A stretch of DNA of 64,000 nucleotides from RHLJ01 sp048058975 (GCA_048058975.1 JBLLNP010000008.1:98753-162752); one strand, 5' to 3'. Counted from the stretch's first letter, positions 33,209 to 42,864 are shown. A program made the numbers and translations. The notes: generated from the letters alone by a model not told the origin.

Positions 33209-34195
33209 TTAAAAATCGATATTTAGGGAGACTTTCGGATAAGGAGAATTATCGTGATACGAGAATTGGGGTTGAACACTGATATTCCCGGGATAACCGT
33301 CTTTTGGTTTTCTTAGCCCGTCAAGGGTGGTCAATGCATACCATGTTACAGCGCCTAAAGTAAAAGCAGTAATTCTGGTATTTAATTCATCCATTTCATT
33401 AAGTGTCCCTTGTATTTCTTCTCTTAAAGCAACAACTCGCTGTGAATTATTAGAGGTAAGATATTCTCTATTCAATGATTGAAATAAATTATTTTTCCTG
33501 TTATAGTCTGAATTGGAAAGTAAAGCAGCTCCAGTTAAAAGAATTAATCCCGAGTACGTCAAAGCAGCCTTTTTGTATTGTTTATTAGATAGATAAGAAT
33601 ACCCGGGTATAAGTTTTTTACCGAAAGGCAATGGATTCGGGTTTTCATTAAATCTGGCAACAGAAATATATTTCTGAGGATCAATTTTCAAGGTTCTTTT
33701 CAGAGAACCATGAACCGGGTGTATAATATGAATTTTGTATTTGCCGGGATTAAGAAAGAGCTCGGTGTACTCGGTGCCAACATAATCACCATCAAGAAAA
33801 ATTTCTGATTCGGCATCTGTAACTACATTTACATTTTGCTGATTTTCAAGTATTTGGTAGGATGAAGCAGTTGGCCTAGTCATAAATGATGAGAGTACGA
33901 TTCTCCGTGATGTAGTTCTTGAGTCAACAATAGTTACTGAGGTAGTGAAATCATTTATATTCCTCCATACAATTCTTAACTCGTGCCTGCCAACCGGCAA
34001 TAAAATGCTGTCTCCTGAGGTCAGGTAAAAGCTGTTTTTAAAATCATCATCAACAACAAGGTAGAAATTTTCGAGATTGGTACTGATTTTAAGCCAGTTT
34101 TTTAACGGAGGATTTTCCGAAGTTTGAGCCTGCACAAAACTGTATTGGCTAAGGCTTATCAGAATAAGAAGCGATATTTTAGCTAAAATCTTCAT
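33209..34195 (-). CDS. PEGA/DUF5683-like membrane protein (copy A), first gene of the operon
   Basis: A 328-aa protein with a signal peptide (ISLLILISLSQYSFVQA). Two PEGA-like units follow: LENFYLVVDDDFKNS...GRHELRIVWRN (about 40-78) and DAESEIFLDGDYVGTEYTEL...PGKYKIHIIHP (about 126-162, quoted in parts). Then comes PGYSYLSNKQYKKAALTYSG, a DUF5683-like start, with two hydrophobic helices near 210-228 and 275-292. It heads a minus-strand operon with three lipoproteins and a second PEGA-like gene, divergent from leuS with an 83-base gap. Confidence 0.78.
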   Translation of the reverse strand: MKILAKISLLILISLSQYSFVQAQTSENPPLKNWLKISTNLENFYLVVDDDFKNSFYLTSGDSILLPVGRHELRIVWRNINDFTTSVTIVDSRTTSRRIVLSSFMTRPTASSYQILENQQNVNVVTDAESEIFLDGDYVGTEYTELFLNPGKYKIHIIHPVHGSLKRTLKIDPQKYISVARFNENPNPLPFGKKLIPGYSYLSNKQYKKAALTYSGLILLTGAALLSNSDYNRKNNLFQSLNREYLTSNNSQRVVALREEIQGTLNEMDELNTRITAFTLGAVTWYALTTLDGLRKPKDGYPGNISVQPQFSYHDNSPYPKVSLNIDF

Positions 34196-34222
34196 TCGAG
34201 ATAAGCCAAGAATAGTGTTATT

Positions 34223-34254
34223 TTATGAATTATTTAAGAATAGACAATTCATAA
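34223..34254. promoter_or_regulatory. 9-bp inverted repeat between the PEGA operon and leuS
   Basis: TTATGAATT (34223-34231) and AATTCATAA (34246-34254) are perfect arms with a 14-base spacer. They sit in the 83-base divergent gap and could be an operator or a hairpin in the leuS leader. AT-richness makes chance possible. Confidence 0.3.
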
Positions 34255-34278
34255 GAAAAATAAAACGATAAAGCATAA

Positions 34279-36810
34279 ATGCACCCCTACAATCCTGAGA
34301 AGATCGAGCCTAAATGGCAAAAGTACTGGATCGAAAATAAGACCTTCAAAACTCCAACTGATAAATCAAAACCAAAATTCTACGTACTGGATATGTTTCC
34401 ATATCCTAGTGGAGCAGGGTTGCATGTAGGTCACCCGGAAGGGTATACAGCTACCGATATCATTGCCCGTTACAAGAGAATGAAAGGATTCAATGTACTT
34501 CATCCAATCGGATGGGATGCCTTTGGATTACCGGCGGAACAATATGCGGTGAAAACAGGAACCCATCCCAAAATCACTACTGAAAAGAATATCAATCGGT
34601 TTAGAGAGCAACTACAGGCTATCGGCTTTAGCTATGACTGGGACCGGGAAGTGAACACTACCGACCCGAACTATTTCAAATGGACACAGTGGATTTTCCT
34701 TCAGCTTTTTAAAAAAGGATTAGCATACGAGGATGAAGTTGCGGTGAACTGGTGTCCGGAATTAGGTACTGTGCTTGCCAACGAAGAAGTAATTGATGGC
34801 AAAAGTGAAGTGGGTGGCTATCCGGTGATCCGTAAGCCTATGCGTCAGTGGGTATTAAAAATCACTGCCTATGCAGAGCGATTATTACAGGATTTAGATG
34901 ATCTTGATTGGCCGGAATCCCTGAAAGATATGCAGCGCAACTGGATTGGGAAGTCGGTGGGAGCGGAAATCGATTTTATGATAGAAGGTGCAGATGAAAA
35001 GCTTCGGGTTTATACTACCCGACCTGATACGATTTTTGGAGCCACCTACATGGTAATCGCACCTGAACATCACTTGGTTTCAAAGATTACAACAGAAGCA
35101 CAGAAAGATGCAGTTGCGGAATACCAGGCTTCGGCTGCGTTGAAATCAGATTTAGATCGACAGGAACTTAACAAGGAGAAAACCGGGGTTTTTACTGGTG
35201 CTTATGCCATCAATCCTGCAAACGGAAAACAAATTCCAATCTGGATTGCGGATTACGTATTGGTGAGTTATGGAACCGGGGCCATCATGGCTGTTCCGGG
35301 TCAGGATGAGCGCGACTGGGAATTTGCGGAGAAATTTGATCTACCGATCGTAAGAACCGTTCAACCCGAAGATGGTTTTGAAGGAAAAGCTTATACCGGA
35401 CAAGGAGTTGCGATCAATAGTGATTTCCTAAACGGACTTGAAATCGAACCAGCAAAGAAGAAAATCATTGACTGGCTGGAAGAGCAGGGAGCAGGAACAA
35501 AAGCAGTGAACTATAAGCTGCGTGATTGGCTGTTTTCACGTCAGCGTTATTGGGGCGAGCCGTTCCCAATTATCCATGTGGATGGAGAAGCTAAGGCTAT
35601 TTCGGAAAGTGAGCTTCCTCTGGTACTTCCGGAAGTTGATAAATATCAACCGACAGGAGATGGAGAGCCACCATTAGCCAATGCTACTGAATGGGTGAAC
35701 ACCACCGATCCTGAAACAAGGAAACCGGCGCTTAGAGAAACCAACACGATGCCTCAATGGGCAGGTTCCTGCTGGTATTATTTAAGATATATCTCTCCGG
35801 ATTGGGATGGAGGTCCTGTTGATCCTGATTATGAAAAATACTGGATGCCTGTCGATTTATATGTAGGAGGAGCGGAGCATGCAGTACTTCATTTGCTCTA
35901 TGCCCGATTCTGGCACAAAGTACTGTTTGATTTGGGAGTAGTTTCAACGAAAGAGCCGTTCCAAAAACTGGTGAATCAAGGCATGATTCTTGGTGAGATG
36001 GAATACACTTCTCAGGATGGAAGTAAACTATCAGAAGATGAAGTAGAAAAAAGAGGAGACGGTTTTTATCAAAAGGGAACAGAGAAGAAAGTAGAAGCCC
36101 GGGCTCATAAGATGAGCAAAAGTAGAGGAAATGTGATTAATCCTGATCATGTGATCGAGCAGTTTGGCGCCGATTCATTACGGCTTTACGAAATGTTTAT
36201 GGGACCATTAGAGCAGGTAAAACCATGGAGTACGAAAGGTGTTGATGGGGTAAACCGCTTCTTAAATCGAGTATGGAGATTGTTAGTTGAGGAGAGTTCA
36301 GGAAAGCTAAAAGAAACTGTAGGAGAAATTGAACCTACAAAAGAGCAGTTAAAAGCACTTCATGAAGCAATCAAAAAAGTAACCGAAGACATTGAAGAAA
36401 TGCGCTTTAACACAGCTATTTCTGCGATGATGATTTTTGTGAATGAGGCCAATCAATGGGCTACTTTACCGATATCTGTGGCAAAACCATTTGTTCAATT
36501 ACTTTCTCCTTACGCTCCACACCTTGCCGAAGAGCTTTGGGAAAAGCTAGGTGGGTCTGATTCTTTAGCATATACCAATTGGCCTTCATTTAATGAAGAG
36601 TACCTCAAAGCCGATGAAATAATGTATCCTGTACAGGTAAATGGAAAAGTGCGTGCAGATATCTATGTGCCTGCTGATAAAGCTAAAGACAAAGATTTTG
36701 TGCTTAATCTCGCTAAAACCGATGGGAATGTTTCAAAATACCTGAGTGAAGGAAATCTGGTAAAAGAGATATTTGTACCAGGACGGATTGTGAATTTAGT
36801 AGTGAAATAA
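34279..36810 (+). CDS. leuS: leucyl-tRNA synthetase
   Basis: This 843-aa class I synthetase charges tRNALeu. The HIGH motif appears as HVGH (49-52) in PYPSGAGLHVGHPEGY, and KMSKS is at 611-615. The CP1 editing domain contains YTTRPDTIFGATYMVIAPEH and GTGAIMAVPGQDERD, the post-transfer editing pocket. The C-terminal anticodon-binding domain ends with VQVNGKVRADI...GRIVNLVVK. Length and domain order are normal. It is divergent from the PEGA/FN3 operon and convergent with gltA. Confidence 0.98.
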   Translation: MHPYNPEKIEPKWQKYWIENKTFKTPTDKSKPKFYVLDMFPYPSGAGLHVGHPEGYTATDIIARYKRMKGFNVLHPIGWDAFGLPAEQYAVKTGTHPKITTEKNINRFREQLQAIGFSYDWDREVNTTDPNYFKWTQWIFLQLFKKGLAYEDEVAVNWCPELGTVLANEEVIDGKSEVGGYPVIRKPMRQWVLKITAYAERLLQDLDDLDWPESLKDMQRNWIGKSVGAEIDFMIEGADEKLRVYTTRPDTIFGATYMVIAPEHHLVSKITTEAQKDAVAEYQASAALKSDLDRQELNKEKTGVFTGAYAINPANGKQIPIWIADYVLVSYGTGAIMAVPGQDERDWEFAEKFDLPIVRTVQPEDGFEGKAYTGQGVAINSDFLNGLEIEPAKKKIIDWLEEQGAGTKAVNYKLRDWLFSRQRYWGEPFPIIHVDGEAKAISESELPLVLPEVDKYQPTGDGEPPLANATEWVNTTDPETRKPALRETNTMPQWAGSCWYYLRYISPDWDGGPVDPDYEKYWMPVDLYVGGAEHAVLHLLYARFWHKVLFDLGVVSTKEPFQKLVNQGMILGEMEYTSQDGSKLSEDEVEKRGDGFYQKGTEKKVEARAHKMSKSRGNVINPDHVIEQFGADSLRLYEMFMGPLEQVKPWSTKGVDGVNRFLNRVWRLLVEESSGKLKETVGEIEPTKEQLKALHEAIKKVTEDIEEMRFNTAISAMMIFVNEANQWATLPISVAKPFVQLLSPYAPHLAEELWEKLGGSDSLAYTNWPSFNEEYLKADEIMYPVQVNGKVRADIYVPADKAKDKDFVLNLAKTDGNVSKYLSEGNLVKEIFVPGRIVNLVVK

Positions 36811-36838
36811 AAAAGCCCGGCTCATTTGACCGGGCTTC
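36808..36838 (-). terminator. terminator of gltA, overlapping the leuS end
   Basis: AAGCCCGG (36813-36820) pairs with CCGGGCTT (36830-36837). The A-run at 36809-36814 gives a U-run only for transcripts from the minus strand, so it mainly serves gltA. Confidence 0.8.
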
Positions 36839-36858
36839 ACTTATTAATCTGATAATTT

Positions 36859-38028
36859 CTATCTATTTTCTACCGGAGTCCAGTTCAGGTTCTTTTCACC
36901 TACATAAAGCGCTCTTGGGCGTATCAATCTATTATTTGCAGCCTGCTCCATAAAGTGGCCAGTCCAGCCAGAAATCCGGCTCATGGTGAAGATACAGGTG
37001 TAAAGATCAGGTTGAATACCGATTGAGAAGTACACAGTCGCAGAAAAGAAATCCACATTCGGATCAATATTCTTTTCTGATTTCATTGTGTTTAGCATAT
37101 CCATCGACCAGCGGTAAAGCTCTTCATGCCCGGTTTCTTCAGAAAGAGCTTTAGCCATTTTCTGAAGATGTCGACCACGGGGATCAAAGGTTTTATACAC
37201 ACGGTGACCGAAGCCCATGATTTTTTCCTTTTTTTCTAATTTTGCTTTGGTGAAGGCTACCGCATCGGCATCTTTACCTTGTTTCTCCAGTTCAAGCAAG
37301 GTATTCATCACCGCTGTATTAGCGCCACCATGTAGAGGTCCTTTTAAAGCTCCGGTTGCTGCAGTAACTGCAGAATACATATCGCTCATAGTTGCACAAA
37401 CCGTGCGGCACGTGAAAGTTGATGCGTTCATCCCATGTTCTGCGTGGAGAATCAGACATAAATCCATGGTTTTTTCTGCATGTTCCCCAGGAAGTTCACC
37501 ATTTAACATGTAAAGAAAATTTCTTGCGGTACTTCCTTCTTTCAGAGGAGCAACAACTTCTTTACCATGCCTGATTCGATCGTAAGCAGCTATGATGGTG
37601 GGGATTTTAGCCGTTAATGCAATAGCCTGCTGCATAAATAATTCGCTGTCAAACTTTCCTTTAGTAGGATCAAAATCTGCAAGCATAGAAACTGCAGATT
37701 GCAGCACAGCCATAGGCTCAGCTTCTTTGTTTGTATTGGATAAATAATCCAGAACAACGGCAGGGATCCCTCGCTCTTTTATAAGAGCATTTTCCAGTTC
37801 TTTTAATTCATCAGCATTAGGAAGTCGATCGTTCCACAGAAGAAAACATACTTCTTCAAAAGTGGCATTTTCCGCAAGTGTATCAATATTGTATCCACTA
37901 TATATGAGTTCGCCAACAGCTCCATCAATAAAACTCTTAGTTGTTGAGAACGCTACAATACCGTCAAGTCCCTTGTTAATGTGTGGATATTGATTCTCAT
38001 CAAAGCCTGTGTGTAGGTCTTTCGACAT
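36859..38028 (-). CDS. gltA: citrate synthase (citrate/2-methylcitrate synthase family)
   Basis: This 389-aa enzyme condenses acetyl-CoA and oxaloacetate at the entry to the TCA cycle. Active-site regions are present: LHAEHGMNASTF (first His), GPLHGGANTAV (second His) and GFGHRVYKTFDPRG (CoA and citrate binding). The length is that of the compact Bacillus-type enzyme, which lacks the large type II N-terminal domain. A 2-methylcitrate synthase activity cannot be excluded from sequence alone. Monocistronic, with its own terminator and a 224-base upstream gap. Confidence 0.94.
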   Translation of the reverse strand: MSKDLHTGFDENQYPHINKGLDGIVAFSTTKSFIDGAVGELIYSGYNIDTLAENATFEEVCFLLWNDRLPNADELKELENALIKERGIPAVVLDYLSNTNKEAEPMAVLQSAVSMLADFDPTKGKFDSELFMQQAIALTAKIPTIIAAYDRIRHGKEVVAPLKEGSTARNFLYMLNGELPGEHAEKTMDLCLILHAEHGMNASTFTCRTVCATMSDMYSAVTAATGALKGPLHGGANTAVMNTLLELEKQGKDADAVAFTKAKLEKKEKIMGFGHRVYKTFDPRGRHLQKMAKALSEETGHEELYRWSMDMLNTMKSEKNIDPNVDFFSATVYFSIGIQPDLYTCIFTMSRISGWTGHFMEQAANNRLIRPRALYVGEKNLNWTPVENR

Positions 38029-38252
38029 TTGTACTTCCTTTTAAATTGTATTAGAGTTGTTAGCGGTCTTTTATGACCAATTCCTTCTGTTCCACCAACA
38101 AATATTTTTTGGAGAAAATTTCTTCTCAAGAAAATCGAGAAGGGAAATAAAGGTAATGAAACACTGGGAATTTTATAAATACAAAAAGTTCAATAATACA
38201 CAGCTTGCACTTTCCTGATAATGAACAACTGTTTCATAAAGAATGTGTGAAG

Positions 38253-39029
38253 TTACGACTTATTTTTTAGTTCAGATTTAGATTCTTCCCAATACATATC
38301 CATTTCTTCAAGAGAAGAGTCTTTAAGAGATTTGCCCTGCTCTTTCAGTTTCTCTTCCACATACCTAAAGCGTTCTTCAAATTTCCTGTTCGTTTTACGA
38401 AGGCTGTCCTCAGCAACTAAATCAAAGAACCGGGCTACATTCACCAAAGAGAAAAGAACATCGCCAAACTCCTCCGCCGATTTTTCAGCATCGTTTTCTT
38501 CCAGTACCTCCTTAAACTCACCAATTTCCTCTTCAAGCTTATTCCAGGCTTGTTTCCATTCCGGCCAATCAAATCCCACGTTAGCTGCTTTTTCCTGCAT
38601 CCGTTGAGCTCTGATTAATGCAGGCAGGTGATGAGGTAAACCATCCAATGTTGATTTTTTCCCCTCTTTAAGTTTGATATTTTCCCAATTCTCAGCTACT
38701 TGATCTTCACCTTCCACTACCGTTTCTCCAAATACATGTGGGTGGCGTCGGATTAACTTATCCATGAGCGTATAAATGACATCACCAATCTCAAAAGTCT
38801 TGGTTTCACCAGCCATGTTACTATGAAAAACCACATGAAGTAGCAAATCTCCCAGTTCCTTTTTGAATTCATCAAAGTCGTTATTATCGAGCGCCTCTAT
38901 GGCTTCATAGGCTTCTTCGATAAGATTATCCTTGATAGAGTAGTGTGTTTGTTTGCGATCCCATGGACATTCCTTTCTCAGAATTGCAACGAGTTCCACA
39001 AGATCTTCAAACTTCCGGCTTGGCTTCAT
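38253..39029 (-). CDS. mazG: nucleoside triphosphate pyrophosphohydrolase MazG
   Basis: A 258-aa two-domain MazG that hydrolyses NTPs to NMP and PPi and limits mutagenic or stress-linked nucleotides. The first domain has ECPWDRKQTHYSIKDNLIEE and the acidic EELGD-type metal ligands (KKELGDLLLHVVFHS). The second repeats the fold with IGEFKEVLEE and AEEFGDVLFSLVNVARF. Length fits the E. coli-type enzyme. An AT-rich palindrome separates it from the upstream gene. Confidence 0.96.
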   Translation of the reverse strand: MKPSRKFEDLVELVAILRKECPWDRKQTHYSIKDNLIEEAYEAIEALDNNDFDEFKKELGDLLLHVVFHSNMAGETKTFEIGDVIYTLMDKLIRRHPHVFGETVVEGEDQVAENWENIKLKEGKKSTLDGLPHHLPALIRAQRMQEKAANVGFDWPEWKQAWNKLEEEIGEFKEVLEENDAEKSAEEFGDVLFSLVNVARFFDLVAEDSLRKTNRKFEERFRYVEEKLKEQGKSLKDSSLEEMDMYWEESKSELKNKS

Positions 39030-39047
39030 ATTTTAATTCAAAATGAA

Positions 39048-39098
39048 AGATTTAAAATTAAAGATTGATGAAGGTACCTAATCTTTAATTTTAAATTT
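39048..39098. repeat. AT-rich palindrome between mazG and the asparagine-synthetase-B-like gene
   Basis: Arms at 39048-39066 and 39080-39098 (AGATTTAAAATTAAAGATT type) are complementary at 18 of 19 positions with a 13-base loop. It may terminate the upstream minus-strand transcript or be a repeat remnant. Confidence 0.5.
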
Positions 39099-39114
39099 TG
39101 AATCTTTAATCAGG

Positions 39115-40380
39115 CTAAGTTTTTCTCTTTTTCTTTTTGGCCGCAGGGAAGAGGATATTATTTAGAATTAAGCGGTAACCCGGACTGTTGGGATGAAGCG
39201 CTAAGTCTGTTGGAGGATCATTTACGAGATGGGTGTAATCTTCGGGATCGTGCCCGGCATAAAATGTATAGGTTCCATTTCCGAAATTCCCATGCAGGTA
39301 TTTAACCTGATTGCGCCCAGGCGATTCTGCCAGTACTACAACCGATGATTTTACTTTTTCACTTCTGAAGGCAGTAGTTTGACCATAAAAGCCACGTACA
39401 CTGCTTACATGATTCTGAGTTAACATGGTAGGAACCGGATCCCATTTTGCAGAAAACTCGAATAATGTAAAGAAGTCCAGGCTTTCGTCAATTTCACGAA
39501 TTGATACGGGAACATCAATATCAGCATGTTCATATTCATAGGGGTCAAGGCTTATCTCAAAGTCTTTAAAGGCAAAAGTCTGGCTATAATCCAGGCTTTC
39601 TTTCGCGTTGGGATCCACCGGATCTCCATCAAACTGACTTGCTGCAATGTCTATCCCCTGAGAGGCAAGAGCGATATCGAAGGTGTCGGTTCCTGAACAC
39701 ATTGCAAAAAGGAATCCCCCATTTCCAACATACTTTTTGATTTCCCGTGCTACCTGTTTCTTCTGATCGCTTACTTTTGAAAACCCAAGTTCTTTAGCCA
39801 TTGCTTCCATTTGACGGACCTGGGTTATATACCAGGGAGTGCTTCGATATCTGGCCCAGAATTTTCCATATTGACCTGTGAAATCTTCATGGTGAAGGTG
39901 CAGCCAGTCATATTCCTGAAGTTTACCCTCCAATACTTCGATATCCCATATTTTATCGTATTCAACTTCAGCGTAACTAAGCGCAAGGGTTACCGCATCA
40001 TCCCAAGGAAGTGCCTGATCAGGGGTATAAACTGCTATTCTGGGAGCTTTTTCCAGATTTACAACGGAAGTATTTGATCCCGGAGATTCTACGGTGGAAA
40101 TAATAGAAGTAGCCTCAGAAGAACTGATAAGCTGAAGTTGTACGTTTCTTAGCCGTGCCTTCCGTACAATATCATTATCAACAACAGCCATAAATGAACC
40201 GCCGCGATAATTGAGCAGCCACTTTGCTGGGTAGCCATCCGAAATATGATTGAAAATGACTCCATATGCTTTCAGGTGATCAGTTTGGGTTGCATCCATA
40301 GGAATGAGTACCTGCTGTTGAGCAAGTGAATTCGTGCTAATTAGTAGTCCGAATAAAAAAGTAAAGACAGCGTTCTTCAT
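39115..40380 (-). CDS. secreted protein of the Bacteroidota 'asparagine synthetase B'-annotated family
   Basis: I start the protein at ATG 40380 (MKNAVFTFLFGLLISTNSLA), which gives a clear signal peptide; the open frame extends 9 codons further to 40407. The mature part has LIPMDATQTDHLKAYGVIF, LLNYRGGSFM, APRIAVYTPDQALPWDDAV and DWLHLHHEDFTGQYGKF, hallmarks of a conserved Bacteroidota family often labelled asparagine synthetase B. It has no Ntn-type N-terminal Cys or PP-loop synthetase domain. GGFLFAMCSGTDTFDIAL looks like the nucleophile elbow of class I glutamine-amidotransferase/ThuA-like folds. A real synthetase role is doubtful. It follows the TPR gene after one base. Confidence 0.8.
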   Translation of the reverse strand: MKNAVFTFLFGLLISTNSLAQQQVLIPMDATQTDHLKAYGVIFNHISDGYPAKWLLNYRGGSFMAVVDNDIVRKARLRNVQLQLISSSEATSIISTVESPGSNTSVVNLEKAPRIAVYTPDQALPWDDAVTLALSYAEVEYDKIWDIEVLEGKLQEYDWLHLHHEDFTGQYGKFWARYRSTPWYITQVRQMEAMAKELGFSKVSDQKKQVAREIKKYVGNGGFLFAMCSGTDTFDIALASQGIDIAASQFDGDPVDPNAKESLDYSQTFAFKDFEISLDPYEYEHADIDVPVSIREIDESLDFFTLFEFSAKWDPVPTMLTQNHVSSVRGFYGQTTAFRSEKVKSSVVVLAESPGRNQVKYLHGNFGNGTYTFYAGHDPEDYTHLVNDPPTDLALHPNSPGYRLILNNILFPAAKKKKRKT

Positions 40381-40381
40381 A

Positions 40382-42250
40382 TCAGGAGGTTGCTTTTGGG
40401 AGTTCATTCAAGCGTTTTCTGGCAAAAGGTGCATAAAAGCCTTGAGGGTATTCCAGAATAAGTTCTTCGTAGTTTTGAATTACATTTTCAAGAACTACAT
40501 CATGTGATAGTTCTGCCCCATTCTGAAGCAATGTAAGGGCTTCATCAGAAGCTTTAGCGCGTTCCCATAAAAGCCGTTCTTTTATGGAGGTGGAAGTTGA
40601 GTTCCCAAGGAAGCCTGAAAGACTGGACAGAAACTCAACAGAATTCGCATCGCTTATCTTTGACAATAGAACGAAAGAATCGTCTTTAAAAGGAGTAGGA
40701 GTTTCGGAATTAGCAATCGCAAGAAATTGCTGCCGAGCCCGGTCTTCGTTCCCTGTTTTCGAATTAAAGTGTGCATCAGCAAACTCAGTTAAATAAGAAC
40801 CTGTTGTATCCGCAGCTAAACCTTCCTGAACCCAAAGCCGTAGTTCGAGAGCATCATTAGCGTAATAAGAAGTGTTTTGACGCCCAAGAGTTTTTAACTG
40901 GATTTTGGCGAATTCGAAGTCGCCGGCATAAAAGTCGGTAAGTGCAAGAAAGTATCTGGTTTTTTCAGCCAGATCACCAACTTCAGCTTTTTTATTACTT
41001 CGGGTAAGTGCAATGCGAGCAGAGGTATATTCTTTTTGAGCAAGATAAATTCTTCCGTCCAGATAGCTGGCTTCCGGAGTATCATACATATTTGGAAGGC
41101 TTTTCAATCTTTTCGTTACTTCTTTAGCAGCTTCAAGGTCGAAGATAAAATCGAGGGTTAATTCTGCTTTCTTCAAATAAACCTGATCGAGCCTGCTGTA
41201 GGTTTGGGTTTGGGAGATCAGTTCATCCAGTATTTCTGAAGCCGAAGTAAAAAACTGTTCCCGTTTGTTCTCGAAATCAAGGCTATAATCATCAAGATAC
41301 TTTGCCCATTGAGTATAAACGTTCACTTTCTCTTCCTCAGAACGCCATTTGATCTCCCCAAAAGAGTTTTCTGAATAGTAATCGAATGCGGATAGTGCGA
41401 GTTCAAACTCATTATTCTCGGTTAGCTTTCGTCCGACATTAAATAGCGTAAAATTGTAATTCGAAGTCCTTTCCTCAAATTCCTTAGCCGAACTAAATGC
41501 TCTTCGGTACAACTTATTTTCGAGGAGTAACCAAATCTGAAGCTCATAAAATGCGGAGTAAGAAGGATCATTAAGATTCATTTCGTCGAGTGAATCTCCG
41601 AGTTCGAGAATGGCTATGTCGTAAAGTATAGGATCGTTGTATCGCAAAAGCATGCGCTGGATTCCGGAACTTTGTTGAGGATTTTGTCTAACCAGATTCA
41701 ACCATTCTCCAATCGCATTCTCATATTCACCGGCCTGCATGTAAGCATTTGGAATATCCGACATAAACAATTGAGCATTATTAAATACTACACGTCCTTT
41801 TCTGTACACCTCAATCGCTTTGGCATACTCCCGGCGGTCCATCATTGCATTTGCAGTGTTAAGATAAAGCTGTAATTGATTCGGATATCGGAGAAGGTTT
41901 TGTTCCCAAATAGTATATGCCTTCGTGGTGTCACCTGTAAGATGATGGAGTTGACCTGACAGGATATTGGATTCCGGAACATTTCGATTAAAGGTGATAT
42001 TCCGTTCTACCAAATTCAGAGCCGTTTCATAGGCCTTAAGTTGAATATGACACTCAACCAAACGCTCAAAAAAAAGAAAAATCTCGGGATTTTGAGAATG
42101 AATCTGCTCAAGAATTGGCAGGGCATCTTCATATCTCTGCTGTTGAATCAAACGGTTTGCAATTTGAAACTCATTATTCGATTGAGCTTCAACAACCGGA
42201 GATATAGTCATCAACAATAAAACATTGAATAAGAGAAAGAAATTTTTCAT
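40382..42250 (-). CDS. secreted tetratricopeptide-repeat protein
   Basis: A 622-aa protein with a signal peptide (FFLLFNVLLLMTISPVVEA). Helical TPR-like repeats fill it: NRLIQQQRYEDALPILEQI, RLVECHIQLKAYETALNLVE, NTANAMMDRREYAKAIEVYR, NAYMQAGEYENAIGEWLNLV, and later QFLAIANSETPTPFKDD. It is likely a periplasmic or outer-membrane-associated scaffold. Its start overlaps the maf stop by 4 bases and it ends one base before the asparagine-synthetase-B-like gene, so the three are co-transcribed; the partner may be the latter (inference). Confidence 0.85.
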   Translation of the reverse strand: MKNFFLLFNVLLLMTISPVVEAQSNNEFQIANRLIQQQRYEDALPILEQIHSQNPEIFLFFERLVECHIQLKAYETALNLVERNITFNRNVPESNILSGQLHHLTGDTTKAYTIWEQNLLRYPNQLQLYLNTANAMMDRREYAKAIEVYRKGRVVFNNAQLFMSDIPNAYMQAGEYENAIGEWLNLVRQNPQQSSGIQRMLLRYNDPILYDIAILELGDSLDEMNLNDPSYSAFYELQIWLLLENKLYRRAFSSAKEFEERTSNYNFTLFNVGRKLTENNEFELALSAFDYYSENSFGEIKWRSEEEKVNVYTQWAKYLDDYSLDFENKREQFFTSASEILDELISQTQTYSRLDQVYLKKAELTLDFIFDLEAAKEVTKRLKSLPNMYDTPEASYLDGRIYLAQKEYTSARIALTRSNKKAEVGDLAEKTRYFLALTDFYAGDFEFAKIQLKTLGRQNTSYYANDALELRLWVQEGLAADTTGSYLTEFADAHFNSKTGNEDRARQQFLAIANSETPTPFKDDSFVLLSKISDANSVEFLSSLSGFLGNSTSTSIKERLLWERAKASDEALTLLQNGAELSHDVVLENVIQNYEELILEYPQGFYAPFARKRLNELPKATS

Positions 42251-42864
42251 ATCGATAAGGTGGGAATTACCACCGAGTTCAGTATTTCAGGCTGGATTTT
42301 TTTCAGTTCACGATAAAATCGATTTAATGGAAAGCCAACCACGTTATAATAGTCACCTTCAATACGTTCTACAAATACAGAACCCCAATCATCCTGAATT
42401 CCGTACGATCCTGCTTTATCCATAGGGCTGCCGGAAGCAACATAGGATTTGATTTCGTTTTGAGTTAACGTGCTAAACCACACTTTGGTTTCTTCATAAA
42501 AACTAAGAGAAGTAATAATTTGTTTCTGCTCATTATTAACTACTAAACTTACCCCTGTGAACACAGAGTGCTGTTGTCCACTTAACTCAGAGAGCATGGA
42601 AATGGCGTCTTTTTGATTCAGAGGTTTACCAAGTATAACCCCGTCCTTAACTACAATAGTATCAGCTCCTATAACAAGAGTGTTTTCCATTTTTCGGGAA
42701 ATATCTTCAGCTTTTTTAAGTGATAAATCTTTCACGATTTCGATGGGGTCGTCTGATGTGATAATTTCCTCAATAGAACTGGGAATGATTTCAAATATCA
42801 GCCCCATTTGATTGAGCAATTTTTTCCGTCTGGGACTTTGTGATGCAAGAACAATTTTTAGCAT
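42247..42864 (-). CDS. maf: Maf family nucleoside triphosphate pyrophosphatase
   Basis: This 205-aa cytoplasmic enzyme hydrolyses non-canonical or pyrimidine NTPs; family members were first linked to septum formation. Motifs are VLASQSPRRKKLLNQMG (4-20), VIGADTIVV (catalytic Asp region) and LGKPLNQKDAISML with the following HSVFTGVSLV. The C-terminal MDKAGSYGIQDDWGSVFVERIEGDYYNVVGFPL is typical (quoted as KAGSYGIQ and IEGDYYNVVGFPL). It heads the maf-TPR-secreted-protein operon. Confidence 0.95.
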   Translation of the reverse strand: MLKIVLASQSPRRKKLLNQMGLIFEIIPSSIEEIITSDDPIEIVKDLSLKKAEDISRKMENTLVIGADTIVVKDGVILGKPLNQKDAISMLSELSGQQHSVFTGVSLVVNNEQKQIITSLSFYEETKVWFSTLTQNEIKSYVASGSPMDKAGSYGIQDDWGSVFVERIEGDYYNVVGFPLNRFYRELKKIQPEILNSVVIPTLSI

